Positions 5,604 through 5,911 of a DNA stretch of 5,911 bases are shown piece by piece. This DNA is from an uncultured Burkholderiales bacterium (GTDB lineage: Bacteria > Pseudomonadota > Gammaproteobacteria > Burkholderiales > Burkholderiaceae_C), in contig CAIYKK010000076.1 of the NCBI GenBank assembly GCA_903926695.1, positions 1-5,911 of the forward strand. Direction: 5' to 3'. Every line of letters starts with the position of its first letter. Position 1 is the first letter of the stretch. The position numbers and the translations under genes are program-made. Below the pieces are notes generated by a model. The model did not search any database, was not told the DNA's origin, and saw only the letters and a program-made list of their open reading frames with translations.

Positions 5604-5911
5604 ATGGCTATCAGTCTGCAAAAAGGCGGCAACGTCAACCTGAGCAAAGAAGCGCCCACCCTCAAAAAGCTGGTCGTCGGCTTGGGCTGGGATCCACGCG
5701 CCACCGATGGCGCCGCTTTTGACCTCGACGGCAGCGCCTTCCTGCTCAAGGCCGACGGCAAGGTTCGCTCGGACGCCGATTTCATTTTTTACAATAATTT
5801 GAAATCCACCGACGGCTCCGTCACCCACATGGGCGACAACACCAGCGGCAGCGGCGCGGGCGACGATGAAAAAATCACCATCGACCTGGCCCTGGTGCCC
5901 GCCGATGTCGA
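5604..5911 (+). CDS. Second TerD-family protein, 3' end outside window
   Basis: The first 102 residues are visible and the frame is open to the edge. It starts at ATG 5604 with a strong AAGGAG at 5590-5595. Its first 15 residues are identical to those of the upstream paralogue. Family features are [19 protein letters not shown], with Asp and Leu-Asp calcium ligands; ADFIFYNNL; and the acidic loop [13 protein letters not shown]. Compared with the first copy the DFDLDAS motif reads AFDLDGS, so one acidic ligand is replaced by Ala, which may alter calcium affinity. The 59-base spacer after the first copy is A/T-rich, with a weak AAAAA/TTTTT pairing near 5560-5577 that could partly attenuate transcription. 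It resembles TerD of the classical operon at least as well as the first copy does. Further ter genes probably follow to the right. Confidence 0.94.
   Translation, partial: MAISLQKGGNVNLSKEAPTLKKLVVGLGWDPRATDGAAFDLDGSAFLLKADGKVRSDADFIFYNNLKSTDGSVTHMGDNTSGSGAGDDEKITIDLALVPADV

Noticed and set aside
1..5911. CRISPR array, tRNA or rRNA genes
   Set aside because: No regularly spaced direct repeats and no tRNA- or rRNA-like sequence were seen on either strand.

Overview
The window looks like part of a betaproteobacterial chromosome. Burkholderiales is the most likely order, for example a Comamonadaceae or Oxalobacteraceae relative. This rests on the moderately high G+C coding regions, the gene types and the Shine-Dalgarno usage; it is inference from sequence character, not a database match. 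Three unrelated blocks lie side by side: the end of an insertion element, a group of stress-type accessory genes, and the start of a Ter (tellurium/chemical stress) operon that runs off the right edge.

Left block (1-724). The C-terminal part of a TnpB protein (RuvC-like nuclease with a zinc ribbon) enters from the left edge and stops at 515. A hairpin and a GGATGTCAA end at 520-549 look like the right end of an IS200/IS605-type element. The 3' end of tnpB plus this right end is where a guide (omega) RNA would be encoded. A minus-strand rho-independent terminator (636-667) belongs to the next gene.

Middle block (725-2951). A DUF2383/PA2169-type four-helix-bundle protein (minus strand) is divergent from an unusual Gly/Gln/Tyr/Arg-rich low-complexity protein (plus strand, start at 1631). 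That protein ends in three Trp-Arg repeats spaced exactly 15 residues apart. The 378 bp between the two genes hold a mirrored GTGTAGGA motif pair and a GC-rich palindrome. After a strong hairpin (2407-2436) comes a 66-residue protein with two predicted membrane helices, in a lower-G+C patch.

Right block (2952-5911). A complete FabG-like short-chain dehydrogenase is followed by a 211 bp leader region with a 14 bp palindrome and a potentially switching RNA structure. Then comes a TerC-superfamily (DUF475-type) membrane protein, followed closely by two TerD-family calcium-binding paralogues; the second is cut by the window edge. In the Ter system, TerC-type membrane proteins are thought to work with cytosolic TerD-type proteins in a membrane-linked stress response, and this gene order fits that.

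The best candidates for something undescribed are the low-complexity protein with its 15-residue WR repeat, the mirrored regulatory motifs shared with the DUF2383 gene, and the structured leader ahead of the TerC-like gene.
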